Part shown: positions 1-10,101 of the stretch, piece by piece
How positions within the stretch are numbered: position 1 is the first letter of the stretch
Layout: the number at the start of each line of letters is the position of its first letter
Program-made: the position numbers and the translations under genes
Assembly: GCA_037576215.1 (NCBI GenBank)
Contig: JBANDB010000003.1
Span: 1,364,001 to 1,428,000 of the forward strand
From: Armillaria gallica
Taxonomy: Eukaryota > Basidiomycota > Agaricomycetes > Agaricales > Physalacriaceae
Direction: 5' to 3'
Length of the DNA stretch: 64,000 nt
The notes under the pieces: model-generated
The model's database searches: none
What the model saw: the letters and a program-made list of their open reading frames with translations, nothing else
Told to the model about the DNA's origin: nothing

Positions 1-288
1 GAGTCCTGACATCACAATACAGTCACCATTGCTCACCTTATGATATTTCTACTTCTTCTTTGCAATGGTGCACTTATTATTAGACCCCTCCCTTTAGTAT
101 ATAAGTACTGTAGCTCAAGCTGTATATTCCCTAGCTTTGAGCTAAATTTTATTCATACCGAAACACATTCATTCTCTTTAAGTGTTAATAACCTTAGTCC
201 AGAATGTCCTTTCATCACAAGACTCAACGGTGACTGTATGAACGCGATACAGCCATTGTTTACTCTTGATTGGAGTTTGGGTCTAACA
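1..288 (+). repeat. 5' LTR of chromovirus copy 1, left-truncated by window edge
   Basis: Bases 1-255 align with 16290-16542 with few differences. The LTR end is placed at 288 (TAACA) because the LTRs of copy 2 share the remaining 33 bases (a TTTACKCTTGATTGGAG-like stretch) and end in the same TAACA. About 90 bases of U3 are outside the window. Confidence 0.85.
98..104 (+). promoter_or_regulatory. TATA box of the LTR promoter
   Basis: TATATAA at 98-104. It is conserved in the other LTR of this copy and in both LTRs of copy 2. It lies 35 bases upstream of AGCTTTGAGCTAA (133-145), which I infer to be the 5' end of the transcript because the primer-binding site at 290-302 is its exact complement. 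Confidence 0.65.
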
Positions 289-289
289 A

Positions 290-302
290 TTAGCTCAAAG
301 CT
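290..302 (+). promoter_or_regulatory. Predicted self-priming primer-binding site
   Basis: TTAGCTCAAAGCT, one base after the LTR end, is the perfect 13-base reverse complement of 133-145 in the same LTR, 35 bp downstream of the TATA box. I see no TGG-type start of a tRNA primer site here. In Tf1-type elements the first bases of the mRNA fold back onto such a site and prime reverse transcription; that is the inferred role here. Confidence 0.7.
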
Positions 303-1078
303 TTTCTTACTCCTTAACCGGAGCTTTCATGGAGAATCACAACACAATCATCGTAGCCAGCATCCTGGCCCCAAGCGCTCTCCTTCTCACAACTGCCATC
401 ATCCTCACTGTCAGGTTCCATAGAGTGAATCCCAGAAACGAACTACCAGCACCCCCTGCCCCCACAATCATTATAAACCAAGCAATAAACCCCGCACCTA
501 ACAGCAATGACATCCCACTCCAGCCACAAATAACCATCCATGCACTCATACCACAGTGAGCGGCACCCATCAACAACATCCTTACAGATGACAGAGAGAT
601 GGAGAACAGTCTTCAGTCAGGTAATGAGCATGTTCAAAAAGGAAGACCTCCCACCCCTCCCAGAAAGTGCATGCCTTTCATCATCCTCTCCACCACCAGC
701 TCTTCCAGTTCTACCCCGTACATTGTTCAATCTCCTTCCCCCCTTTCAGAGGATGACATTGCCAAGCAGCGCATACAATACGAGTTGGGTGCAAGCCATC
801 CAAACCACCCCATTACCCTCCACTATGGTTACATCACTAGTAACAGGTATGCAGGGGTACACGCTGCACCATCCCCAACCCCATTCGATCCCAGTGACCT
901 TTGGGATAATCTTACCATTCCATACAGCACCTACTTCCCAGCAGGAAGTGGCTCTGCCAATCACAGAACCCCTCCCCCCAAATCAATCGACTACCCCAGT
1001 GTTGTCCACTGGGATCAACCCGTCATTCAGGTCAGAGAACCTACACCAGAGCTTGAACCAGTCACCAGACCATCCCGC

Positions 1079-2753
1079 TGACACACTCTATGAGCATTCA
1101 CACATGTAAAATTGCGAATTGTACAAATGAGTACAGGCAATAATGCCCAGACACTAAGGCAATGAGGAAAGCAACAGAGCGCAGTGTTTATAATGCCAGT
1201 AATGGTATTACCAGAGTAAAGCTGGGTGGAGCGCATGGCTTAACCTGAGAATGGTACTAGAAAGGCCGTACTAGGTATGAAGTCCCAGTGCTTGACACTG
1301 AGTGCTCTGACAAGGCAAAGCATACGCGCGCTAAGAATAGCATGGGACATGCTTGCGGGGTAATTAAGACTTCGTGTAGCAGTGATCTATGACGCGCAAG
1401 GCATGGCAGGCCCGGAGCTTAGAGTTCTAGACCTTGAGATGTCAGAACTCAAGTAAATCCGAAGTTCGGGGCTTCAGCCAAAATGCGCGAGGCCTAGACA
1501 AGAAGCACATTGCCCTCACTACAATGGAATTCCCTGTGAAAATACTAGGAAGCGAAATAAGAAGTTGCGGGGTAGGCTATAACTCTGGGGATATGGCAAC
1601 TGATGTCAACCCGCATGTCATGGCCTTGGTAACCGATGCCACGACACTCAGAGACAGGACCTGGCCCCGGGCCAGACTCCTGAGTCAGCGCCAAGCTATG
1701 GCGTGATAATTGCAACATGCGCGGGACGCAGGCGAAAGTACCCCACAGCTTAAATAATACTATATTTGGTGGTACAAATTTGTAGGACGTAAAATAGATA
1801 AATAGCGCAGTGTACTTGTAGTGTACAAGTTTCGGACCCCCGTTGTAGTCGCGCACAAGCCCTCAGCTTGACGCCCTAGCAGCAGGACTAGTTTGTAACT
1901 TCGAGCAAGAGAATAGACTGAGAGTTGATATCATACTGAGTGAATTGAGTTGCGCGCAAGGCATAGAAAGCTTAGCGGGGGACTTGTTTAGCAGGGGACT
2001 TGCTTAGTGGGGGACCTGTGTATGGTGTGAATTAATTGGTTGGGTGACTTGCGCTCTAACCTGAGAAGAGGAGTATAGTGTCATTGAGGACATGCTCTTG
2101 TGCTTTGAGGGTTTTCGTGTGACGCGAGGCACTACAGGCGGCAGAGGTTCAAACCCTTTGGCTTGATTAGTGCTCGCTTGAGGGTATATATTTCCCAAGT
2201 GGCATAGGTTCAAACCCTGTGACTTGCGGACGGGGTTTTATAAGTGTATTGTGTCTCTGGATCGCATAGGTTAGAACCCTGTGGATCTACGATCGGTTTG
2301 GAAACTTGGGCGTGTAGGTTTGAATCCTGTGGCTCTAGTGGAAGGTTTTGTGAAGGGTTTCTGCTTGGAGCGCAAAGCTTCGAGTCGTGTGTTGTGTGTT
2401 TCTAGTTGTTTGAGGATGCTTTGTGTGTCGTGCTAGACTTAGTGAGGGTGTTGTGTGTGTCTCCAGACGTTGTGTGTATTGTGTCTACACCTTGCCTTGA
2501 GGCCCCGCGACAACTGTCATGCCTCTTGTATTAAAAGCCCTTTGGACTTAGAGAAATCTAGATATGTGACGTGCGCTATTGCTATATGTGTGTATCCTAT
2601 ATTCTGAGAGTTTGCTTGCCTTGTTTCTATCTGCTTCTATCACATCAGAATCCCCCACGAACTTGAGGATTTGTGTGTGTAGTGTTGGGTGTGGGTGTGA
2701 TCAGTGTCTTCAATGCTGTTGCATTTCTAGCTTGCACGCACAGAGTCTCTTCA
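1079..2753 (+). repeat. R1: solo-LTR-like element, family R
   Basis: A 1675-bp insertion in gag with ends TGACAC...TCTTCA and a perfect 4-bp target duplication CCGC (1075-1078 and 2754-2757). No coding capacity is visible. It shares sequence over its length with 24090-25859 (minus), 58587-60219 (minus) and 62602-63808 (plus). A TATA-like TATTAAAAG sits at 2529-2537, about 220 bases before the right end, as in an LTR promoter. A roughly 61-bp array of T-arm-like motifs lies at 2146-2327. I read it as a solo LTR of an unidentified retrotransposon; a non-autonomous element with TG/CA ends is the alternative. Confidence 0.8.
2146..2327 (+). repeat. B-box/T-arm-like motif array in R1
   Basis: GGTTCAAACCC at 2146 and 2207, GGTTAGAACCC at 2269 and GGTTTGAATCC at 2317, spaced 61, 62 and 48 bases. 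The first two fit the RNA polymerase III B-box consensus (GGTTCRANNCC). Flanking bases form a 5-bp stem around a TTCAAAC T-loop (AGAGG/CCTTT, ATAGG/CCTGT). No complete tRNA is present. Confidence 0.55.
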
Positions 2754-4507
2754 CCGCCCAGTCCAATCTGCCTGGTGACGAATCGATGAGCAATATCCCA
2801 ATGTATGTCTCAACCAGTTTGGCGAGACAATGGGACACAGCTACAGAAGTGAATCAACCAACTCAGACACCACCACAGAGTTACTCCCTGAGGTGGAATA
2901 CATCAATGGGATCCACAGAGAGAGTCCCGCATCCTTCATCCGGAGATCCAACCCCAAACTGAGACAGCTCCCAAAACCCCCACTGATGATGCTACCTGAT
3001 GCCATCCATCTATTCAGAGTGGTAGACATGGCCCAGCCCCCACCAGTATTACTACATGCAGACTATGACAACTTATCTAGATACTTTGCCTATGAATTAC
3101 TATCCAGCCTGGCATGGGCAAGCACCACCGCCGGGACAGAGTATTTTTATTTTTCAGAAAGAAGAATCCCTTGCGACAATATTCTACAAGGGGAAGCTGG
3201 CCGATATGCCAGTCTCCTCTATAATGATGCACACCCAGAAGCACCAATGAGAGTGCTTAGCCCCTATCAATCAATCAATCTCGATCTACCCCTGGATATC
3301 AAGACCCAGGTACTAATGCCAGATGAACCACCAGTACCCCCTCCCTTGAGCACCAGTCGCCTCTTTCTCCTACCAAAGGGGAGGAGGACCTCCAGGAATG
3401 TACAGCAAGGGATATATACCCTTTGGCAGGGCAGATCCAGATCCAGATCCAGATTCAGCTTCAGGCACATCTGGCGCATCTCCAACCTTACTCCCACAAC
3501 CACCTTCCATTGCACCCATTAGATGGGCACTTCCATGGCTCCTGCCACCACCAAAGCTGCCAACTCCCCCTGCACAATGGGTGTTGACACAGGGCAATGC
3601 TGCCCCCTATGATGATCTTAAACCAAGAATCCTGGAGGAAGTCAATGACTTCAAAGGAGAATCTACCAATATCTCCTGCTTCTTCTTACAGTGTGAAATG
3701 CACTTCTCCCTATTCAATCAACACTTCCACTACCCACCGCATGAAGTAATCTTTTGCGTGTCACGGTTCGGTGGGGAAGCACAGAAATGGTAGGAACTCA
3801 GAGCCCGAGCAATCAGATTTGACACCAGCAGAGAACAACTATACCCGTCATACAATGACTTCAAGTCAGAAGTCAGGAGGCAATTCTGGAAGGATGACGA
3901 TGCGCAGATTAAACATGCGCAGTGGGAAAAACTCAGGCAGACCACCTACCAAGATGCCAACCAGTTCTTCCAGAAATATGAAGAGCTAGCATATGACATG
4001 GGGATACACAGCAATGAGCAAGTCATGCTCACCCAGGTCAAGAAAGCCGCCCACAAGACCAGCAAGAATACCATCTATACTGGCGATGGAGAGGTGCCAA
4101 CCACCTATGAAGGGTGGAAGGCTCACTTACTCCATATGGACTATAACTACCACCTCAAGAGGGCAGAAGGAACTATGGCTGATCAACTCGAATTCAGACC
4201 ACAGGTACAGAAGACAACCATACTCCAGAAGGGTGGTCAAATATTGACATACATGCCAGAGAAGAAAATGGCAACAGAAACAACATATGGGGGACATGGT
4301 GCACCAATGGATATCAACACAGCAAAGGCAGTGGCAAAGTGCTTCCGATGCGGCCAACTTGGCCACTTCAAATGTGACTGCCCCAATGTGCCTAAATCCA
4401 GGGAAGAGGTGTTGAGGCAACTCAATTATTATTAGGACACACATCCAACAGTCGAAGCACCGATATTGGCAACAATCGAAGAGGTAAAAGACGATGCCAG
4501 GAAGTAA

Positions 4508-5445
4508 ATGATTCAACTTACCTGGCTATGGACTTAGTTTCATCTGATATGCATGTCATGCCTGCTAATCAGACTCATGTATTTGTAGTATCTACCGTGC
4601 ATTCAAATATATCTGTGACTTCGCAAACAGGCCAGGAACTAAGCAAGAATCAAACAACAGAACAGTATGCTGTCATGATAGTTAAACTACCAGCTAAACA
4701 TTCAGCGAGTAACCCATCACAGGTGAAAGCATTGAACAACAAGTCACCTACCATAGTGACACCCATCATAACAGTTCAACCAGATGGGGCAGGGGACCAA
4801 GCACTTGGTGCCCCCCCTGACGAAATGGCTCCATGGAGCTCCAGCCTTGCTGGAGGATTTGAGGGAATAGCTTCGGCAAAACCTCCTCTGGTAACAGAGA
4901 TCACTATAAGGATGCCAAAGTCTAGATCCCTTATCTATCAAGAGGCTTTGGCAAAGACCGAGGACTTAACTGACCCTGTGCAAGAGACCCCTACCAACAG
5001 GAATGAGGAGGCCCGAACAAGGTGGGAGATGCCTAAGGTACATATGGAAGAAGTCCCCGACAAAGAAGACGATACTAGTTTCCGAATGCAGAAAACTAAT
5101 TTAACATCCCCTGTAGCACTTGAGGTCACCCAGTCAATGGTAGCCAAGCCTTCAGACTCTGGCACGAAGACTGAGAAGGTCCCACACAAATGGCTCAAAC
5201 CATTCAGTGCTGAATGGACACTATGTGGGATAATAGAAGCAAGGATGGAGTTGGAGGCAAAGGCAATCTTAAAGAATTGGATTCACAAGACACATGCAGA
5301 GGAATTTGTCAATGAGATGATTGAAGGGATGCGGAAGGCAACACGAATCAATGCCCTCTGGTGGCTGGAAGAACTACTACAGCCAAAACGATACATCAGC
5401 AAACTAAATGGAAATGGGAAGGATCTAGCAGTCAATGTTTGAATC
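4508..5445 (+). pseudogene. pol N-terminal spacer of chromovirus copy 1
   Basis: Open stretch upstream of protease, longest uninterrupted part 4528-5442. It starts in the -1 frame relative to gag. Its C-terminal part is conserved in copy 2: a block with KVPHKWLKPFSAEWTL, then a helical block with AKAILKNWIHKTHAEEF, ending about ten residues before protease. I recognise no domain in the variable first half. The reading ends at a TGA (5440-5442) where copy 2 has a CAG codon. The function is not known to me; many chromoviruses have a similar spacer between the nucleocapsid and protease. Confidence 0.6.
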
Positions 5446-5850
5446 AAGACTCTAGAGAATCTTACCAAAATCTCCACTTCAGCATTAGTAGATAGCAGAT
5501 GCACCAGTAGCACTATCAACCAAGCATTTGTTGAGCAGCACAACATTCCTACTCATGCAATGGCCATGCCAATCCCAGTCTATAATGCTGACAGAACAAA
5601 GAACCAAGGGGGAGTAATTACCAAATATGCCGAGATCTGTCTCATAATCAGAGATCATGCAGAACAGATAGACTTAGCCATTACCAAATTAGGTGATCGA
5701 CAAATCTTTCTTGGTCATGATTGGCTAGCAAGGCACAATCCACTTGTCAATTGGAAAACCAGGAAATTAACATTTGCACAATGCCAATGCTGTAAACCCC
5801 ATTTGTACTTCCCGATGCAGATCCCAATGACAAGTGGGATGATGAACTAG
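5446..5850 (+). pseudogene. Aspartic protease domain, chromovirus copy 1
   Basis: Retroviral-type aspartic protease that would cut the polyprotein. The active-site region reads ALVDSRCTSS at about 5482-5511: the catalytic Asp (5491-5493) is kept but the following Gly of the DSG motif is Arg (AGA at 5497-5499). The downstream segment DRQIFLGHDWLARHNPLVNW is typical of Ty3/Gypsy proteases and matches copy 2. The reading frame stops near 5850 and resumes shifted. It is inactive by inference, because the Gly is needed in the active-site loop. Confidence 0.8.
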
Positions 5851-5882
5851 AAGAAGGAGAAACCATTCTATATGCACTCATT

Positions 5883-6623
5883 ATGCCAATGACCTTGCTG
5901 CCAAAGCCAATGCAGAGAGGAAGACCAAATCATTTGAAGAAATGGTCCCGGACTGGTGCAGAGATTTCAATGACTTGTTCGACAAAGACAATTTCGATGA
6001 ACTCCCTGAACCAAAGACATGGGACTATGCAATTGAACTCATTCCTAATGCAAGCGCCAACCTTGACTGCAAGGTCTATCCTCTAAATCGCAATGAACAA
6101 GGGGAGCTTGCCAAGTTCTTAGATGAGAACCTTTCAAGCAGGAGGATATGACCATCGAAATCTCCCATGACTTTGCCCTTTTTCTTTGTAAAAAAGAAAG
6201 ATGGCAAATTATGGCTGGTACAAGACTATCAAAAGCTCAATGAGATGATGATCAAGAACCGTTACCCACTCTCTCTCATCTCTGAGCTCATAGACAAATT
6301 ACGAGGTGCCAAGTATTTCTCTAAACTCAATGTCTGATGGGGATACAATAATGTATGCATCAAGGACAGTGACAAATGGAAGGCAGTATTCAGGACAAAC
6401 CAAGGCTTCTTCAAGCCCATGGTTATGTTCTTTGGACTCACAAACTCCCCCACTACCTTCCAATGGATGATGAATGACATCTTCAAAGATCTCATCGTGT
6501 CAGGAGCAGTAACAATCTATCTTGATGATATCCTGATTATGTCCAAAACCAAGGAGGAACATCGTTGCATCACACATGAAGTCCTAAAAGTCCTACAAAA
6601 GAACAAGCTATTCCTTAAAGCGG
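5883..6623 (+). pseudogene. Reverse transcriptase fingers/palm, chromovirus copy 1, cut by A0
   Basis: The N-terminal two thirds of the RT domain. Recognisable blocks are the linker ending ELIPNASANLDCKVYPLN, then PFFFVKKKDGKL, VQDYQKLNEM, RYPLSLISELIDKL, FSKLNV, KAVFRTNQGFF and MFFGLTNSPTTFQ. The catalytic motif YLDD is intact at 6518-6529. In-frame stops occur after NLSSRRI and after KLNV. The domain is interrupted at 6623, after NKLFLKA, by A0. It resumes at 10955-10958 with EKCKFE, exactly as in copy 2, where the same peptide is continuous (KLFLKVEKCEFE). Confidence 0.9.
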
Positions 6624-7830
6624 TGATGAGCCTCCAGGCTCTGTACGCTCATAAATTCACAGATCTATAATGATCTAGTGATATTCCACCCTTTCCGAAA
6701 CTCCATATCAAAGCTCAGCCATGATTGTCAGGCACTTTGATTCTGAATCCTATTATGCAACTCTAATGACAAGTTAGCGAACTATTATAATTTGCTACAG
6801 TCAGCAGCAGTTAAAGCCTTACCAAGGCTGTTTACTTTGCGCAGTTCATGGCTTAGTAAATGCACAGAAAGTTTGCATTGCAGCAGTATTGCACAGTAAC
6901 TGAAGCTACATGCACAGTTATGCACAGCTATGCACAGTTGTGTAGTTCTTGGAGTTGCACAGTTGCTGACAGATCTCAACTCAGCATTAGTAAGGAAAGG
7001 ACAAGAATACTCTATTGCACAGTAAATAGTTCGCTTGTGTTGCGAATTAATAGGGCAAGGACAAATGTAGCTTACATACAAGTAATTCTCAAAGTAGTAT
7101 AAAAGTAGCTAACTAAAAGTAAAAGAAAAGGAGACGAACCCCAAGGGAGTTACTTGCCCACAAGTACATTACCCTACACACCTCCTAGACCCGATACACG
7201 CACCAGAAGTTATTGCTTCTCTACTGTTCATTAGAGAAATAATACTTAGTGAACTTTCCCTTTGCTAATAAAAGTTAGCTATAACTTCATGTGCTTACCT
7301 CTTCTCCAAAAATTTCACTAGGAAACCTTTACTGGTTACCCTTGCGAAGCATCCTCGACGTTTTAAGTTTGCTTGCATACCTGTGCGCTTTAAAGAGCAA
7401 TCCACAGCAAGGATTGAAGCTTTTAGCCACTAACAACCCAGTACCACTGTTTCCGAACTTAGGAAACAACACCACTTAACTCTTATAGAGTTAGACACCT
7501 TGGGGCCTTAGCTACCTTTCTCATAAGGTAGGGCTCAGGTAGGAACGGGGTCATCATGTGCAGTGTGACTTGATGTGACCACTAATTTAACGACGCGTCT
7601 CCGCTTAACGCCGCAAGCCATCCACCATCCACGACGACCTGTTGGCACATCCATTTACGGTACATTATTATACAGTATGTAACTAGGAAACATTAGCTTC
7701 TTCCACTTCACGAAGGATTGTCTCTGATACCACCCGATGCCCTTTGTACCGCTTCGCTGCCCAAGCAGCTTGTGCACCATTGAGTTTCTTGTGATAAGCA
7801 TCCATAAAACGGAGCGAACGAGTAGCAAAT

Positions 7831-7880
7831 CTAGGGTATGTGTCAGAAAATATGAGAGAGAAGGTAAAGATGGAAGATAC
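7831..7880 (-). other. Intron 2 of the transposase
   Basis: 50 bp, minus strand, starting GTATCTTCC, with a CTGAC branch-like motif and ending CCCTAG. Splicing joins TTMRR to FATRSLRFMDAY, restoring a basic C-terminus (AAKRYKGHRV) that the unspliced reading lacks. Confidence 0.75.
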
Positions 7881-10051
7881 CTTCTCATTGTGGTGATCTG
7901 TACCTCAGCCAAAGCAGCAAGTACGTTCTTCTCCAAGTCATCTTCTCGCGATGATGGTGCCTTGAGCCGGTAATGCACCTTCGCATAGCCCCAGCACTGT
8001 TCAATGAAATTCAATTCACAGTGGAATTTTGGTAGGAACAAGACTTTGAAGCCATGCACCCGGGCTGCTGCTTCCAAGCGAGATTCCACTGCCACGAAAT
8101 CTGGCTCATTGTATAGCATGCGACGGCAACAGCAATCCCTAGCCCCCTTTGGATAATCTGAGAACTTTGATGAGCACTAGGCTTTCTTCTTTGAGATATC
8201 ATATCCGCGTTCAGAAAGGATCTGGGCCATCCCTTTAAATTTCCCTGGATGAACTGGATGATCATCAGGGAAATACAGGGATTGCTCAACACCATTAAAT
8301 GATGCATTTTCCATGCGCCGTTTCTCCTTCAGAAGCTTCCTATCCGGTCCATAAACCGGCTTCCCATCAGGACCTTTAACATTGACCTCCACAAAGAAAT
8401 TCTCCGATGGCCATTTTGTCATTTTACTGGCAGAGAGTGCACAGTCCTCACGTTTCCGATGTGTTGTTGCATTGTCATAGACGAAAACATGATCGTCCCC
8501 AGGCCAATATTTTTGGACGAGGTACATGGCCTGTTCAAATTGGACAAGGATTTCCTCATTAGTGAAGTATCCATCACGTCCAGCTCCTGATCCAGCCTTG
8601 AAAACAACACACACTGTCTCACTGCCATCAGGTGCATCGAGCCAGCCATAGTCTGCTGAGACAAAATGGGCAATCATCAATGACGGTCCTTCCCCCTTTG
8701 CATATGGTATAGCTTTTGTGCTCGGTGGAACCCAATAGACAATGTGGCGATCATGAGCGTAAAAGGTTGATTCGTCATGAAACCACACAATGATAGCACG
8801 AGCAACAGACGGAGGGATAGTCCACCCATACTCTTCAATCCAGCGACGCATATGAGAAAAATATGCCATCATAGCCAGCAGGAATATCTCCTGTCGGTAC
8901 TGGACAACATTGTTGCGCTCATGACCATCCGCATATTGGCCCCTAGGAGCAGTTGTCCAACGATAACCCATTTTAATTAACCACCACTGAGCAGTTGCAA
9001 GAGCTATTGGCTTTGTTCTACCCAGACGGTTCAAATTCTCTGGTGTGGCGGTGAAATCAATGATATCCTGCGCTTTGATGTACTTTCTGATTCCCTGCAA
9101 ATGAATCTTGATGTCTTGCGCAACATCTTCATCGTCAATGACAGATCTGATGCCTCCACCATGATTAACCCGAGGAAGCTCTCGACTGTCACTGATTAAT
9201 TCCCGGGCCCACAGCCGAAGCTGTTCACTATAACGCTTGACACCCCGATCTTGACCGCGGGCTGTAAGCTCAGAAGCTGCCGTCCAGTTCCCCCGACCTT
9301 CAGGTTTGGCCTTCTCTTTGTCAATGTAGTGAATGAGAAATGTATGGATGTGAGTAACCTGTTCCTGAGTTTTTGGCTCCAAGGAACAAGGCTTATAGTG
9401 ATAGCGACTCTTTCTGCGTTTTGGGTGAAGGAGCTTGTTAACGTATTGAACTGCCAACTCGGCATCTGCCCGAGAAGGTGGAAAGTCAAACTTGCCCCTC
9501 TGCCACCGATTGAACACCCTCAGCTCATCAGCATCATCAAGGACAGGACCAATTTCAGGATCAATCATTTCCTGGACTGGCAAAATGTCCGGACCATCAG
9601 CAAGATCTTCTTCTTCATCAAAGAACTTGACGTCTTCAACTGAGGTGGATGTGAGGAAAGGATCATCGGAATCGTGGTCTCAAGGATTATTTGGGGATGA
9701 AGGATAAGTCAACAGCGTGCTTGTGGGACTGGAAGGGATACTGCTATTAAAAGGGGTGGATGGCGGGGGGATTTCTGTTCTAGGACGCTTTTTTTTGGGA
9801 GAAAGCCATTCAACAGCTCTCTGCCATACATTTTGAAGAGGAGAAAGGAAATTTCGAGCCCTTGTAGGGGGTGTACAGGGGTGCGAGTCTGATACAGGGG
9901 AGGCTGATTGCCCTTCCATGATTGCGATTGATGGTGTCGATAGATTTGATTGAGACGCGTCCAACGCATCAAGACCATATCCAATAGATGTTTCAGAACA
10001 GGAATATGATGTTTCTGTGCTAATTATGGTGTCCAGCGCGATCTCTGGCAC

Positions 10052-10101
10052 CTAATTAAGGTGTCGGAAGCATGCATGCAAGAGTAATAAGTAATACTTA
10101 C
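10052..10101 (-). other. Intron 1 of the transposase
   Basis: 50 bp, minus strand, starting GTAAGTATTAC and ending CTTAATTAG. Splicing joins ...QEDKEN to VPEIALDT in frame. Without it, a TAG directly upstream of GTGCCAGAG closes the frame. Confidence 0.7.

Larger units (their letters stand above)
329..4507 (+). pseudogene. gag of chromovirus copy 1, split by R1
   Basis: Structural polyprotein (capsid/nucleocapsid), inferred from homology to copy 2 and from a zinc knuckle. The ATG at 329 begins a short hydrophobic N-terminus (about residues 6-30). This frame stops at 557-559 and homology continues in another frame from about 540. Insertion R1 (1079-2753) with its 4-bp duplication splits the middle; across it the reading rejoins as ...SPDHPA / QSNLPGDES.... 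The capsid-like part is 3570-4250, with a stop at 3791-3793 where copy 2 has Trp. The knuckle CFRCGQLGHFKCDC (CX2CX4HX4C) is at about 4341-4382. An extra TAG lies at 4433. The TAA at 4505-4507 after EEVKDDARK is shared with copy 2, so I take it as the natural gag end. Confidence 0.8.

Noticed and set aside
40..423. 127-codon ORF at the left edge
   Set aside because: It runs through the LTR and leader of copy 1 in a frame unrelated to gag, with no homologous reading in copy 2.
2146..2327. tRNA genes suggested by GGTTCAAACCC
   Set aside because: Only the T-arm-like part is present; no acceptor stem, D-arm or anticodon arm could be assembled around any copy.
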